From: Campylobacteraceae bacterium
GTDB lineage: Bacteria; Campylobacterota; Campylobacteria; Campylobacterales; Sulfurovaceae
Assembly (NCBI GenBank): GCA_027023145.1
Contig: JALVWV010000305.1
Span: 1 to 6,248 of the forward strand
Length of the DNA: 6,248 nt
Reading direction: 5' to 3'
In this document: positions 6,098 to 6,248 of the stretch, one piece after another
Position numbering within the stretch: position 1 is the stretch's first letter
Layout: each line of letters starts with the position of its first letter
Notes under the pieces: generated by a model
Told to the model about the DNA's origin: nothing
What the model saw: only the letters and a program-made list of their open reading frames with translations
Databases searched by the model: none
Position numbers and translations under genes: made by a program

Positions 6098-6248
6098 TGC
6101 AGGATAAAAAAATGGGCATCGCACACCATACGGTATGCTATTGCGCATCCTTCTGTTACCATCCTCCTGCGACTGTTCTGAAAAAATCCATCCAAAAAGC
6201 CCCTTTTAAGAGAGCTATCTATACAATGAGCAGACAAAATTGCTATGA

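Larger units (their letters stand above)
6070..6248. other. Gene-free leader at the right edge
   Basis: No coding sequence is supported here. The stretch holds the promoter and ribosome binding site of the DUF2157 gene and a small imperfect hairpin at 6121-6138: GCATACC and GGTGTGC on the minus strand, one G-U pair, four-base loop. On the minus strand the hairpin is followed eight bases later by seven T (6112-6106), too far for a standard intrinsic terminator. No copy of the ACAACwTTAA repeat was found here. Confidence 0.5.

Noticed and set aside
6070..6237. N-terminal extension of the DUF2157 frame to 6237
   Set aside because: It begins with TTG, is unlike the family, and spans the TATAAT promoter; the ATG at 6069 has an AAGGAG.
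6226..6248. Possible divergent plus-strand gene beginning ATGAGCAGAC at 6226
   Set aside because: Only seven codons are visible, the upstream AAGAGAG is weak and badly spaced, and nothing identifies a protein.
1..6248. CRISPR array, tRNA, rRNA or insertion sequence
   Set aside because: No spaced repeats, no cloverleaf-like or ribosomal segments and no transposase motifs were seen on either strand.

Overview
All recognisable genes lie on the minus strand and form one tightly packed, co-directional block, so it reads from the right edge of the window to the left. Base composition looks close to half G+C by eye. The kinase (HQWRQPLN-type transmitter), the OmpR-type regulator and the TAXI binding protein together suggest a proteobacterium-like chemolithotroph. 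The kinase core 'MGEMIGSIAHQWRQPLN' is especially common in Campylobacterota, and a GC-rich member such as a Nitratifractor- or Sulfurovum-like lineage would fit. This placement is inference and was not tested by a search.

Layout in order of transcription. The right edge (6070-6248) is a gene-free leader with an extended -10 promoter. It is followed by three polytopic or anchored membrane proteins of unknown function: a DUF2157 protein (5089-6069), a DUF4401 protein (4026-5096) and a GDYXXLXY protein (3521-4036). A membrane sensor histidine kinase with a Cache-like periplasmic region and a PAS domain (1366-3516) comes next, then its OmpR/PhoB-type response regulator (689-1369). These five genes overlap by 4-11 bases or are separated by 4 bases, so they almost certainly share one mRNA and are translationally coupled. 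After a 122-base gap a sixth gene starts: a TAXI-family TRAP transporter solute-binding protein (566 to beyond position 1), cut by the left edge.

The gap before the TAXI gene holds the most telling non-coding signal. Three tandem 11-base direct repeats (640-672, consensus ACAACwTTAAn on the minus strand) abut a perfect TATAAT -10 box (634-639). This is the architecture expected for an OmpR/PhoB-family activator covering the -35 region, so the adjacent regulator is the obvious candidate to bind it. No copy of the repeat was seen ahead of the DUF2157 gene.

Working model (inference): the kinase senses a small organic ligand or envelope state, perhaps with the three membrane proteins or the TAXI binding protein as partners. 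The phosphorylated regulator then switches on the TAXI gene and whatever transporter genes follow. The DUF2157/DUF4401/GDYXXLXY trio is a known but functionally unexplained neighbourhood. Its fusion into a two-component operon is the main lead to its role here.
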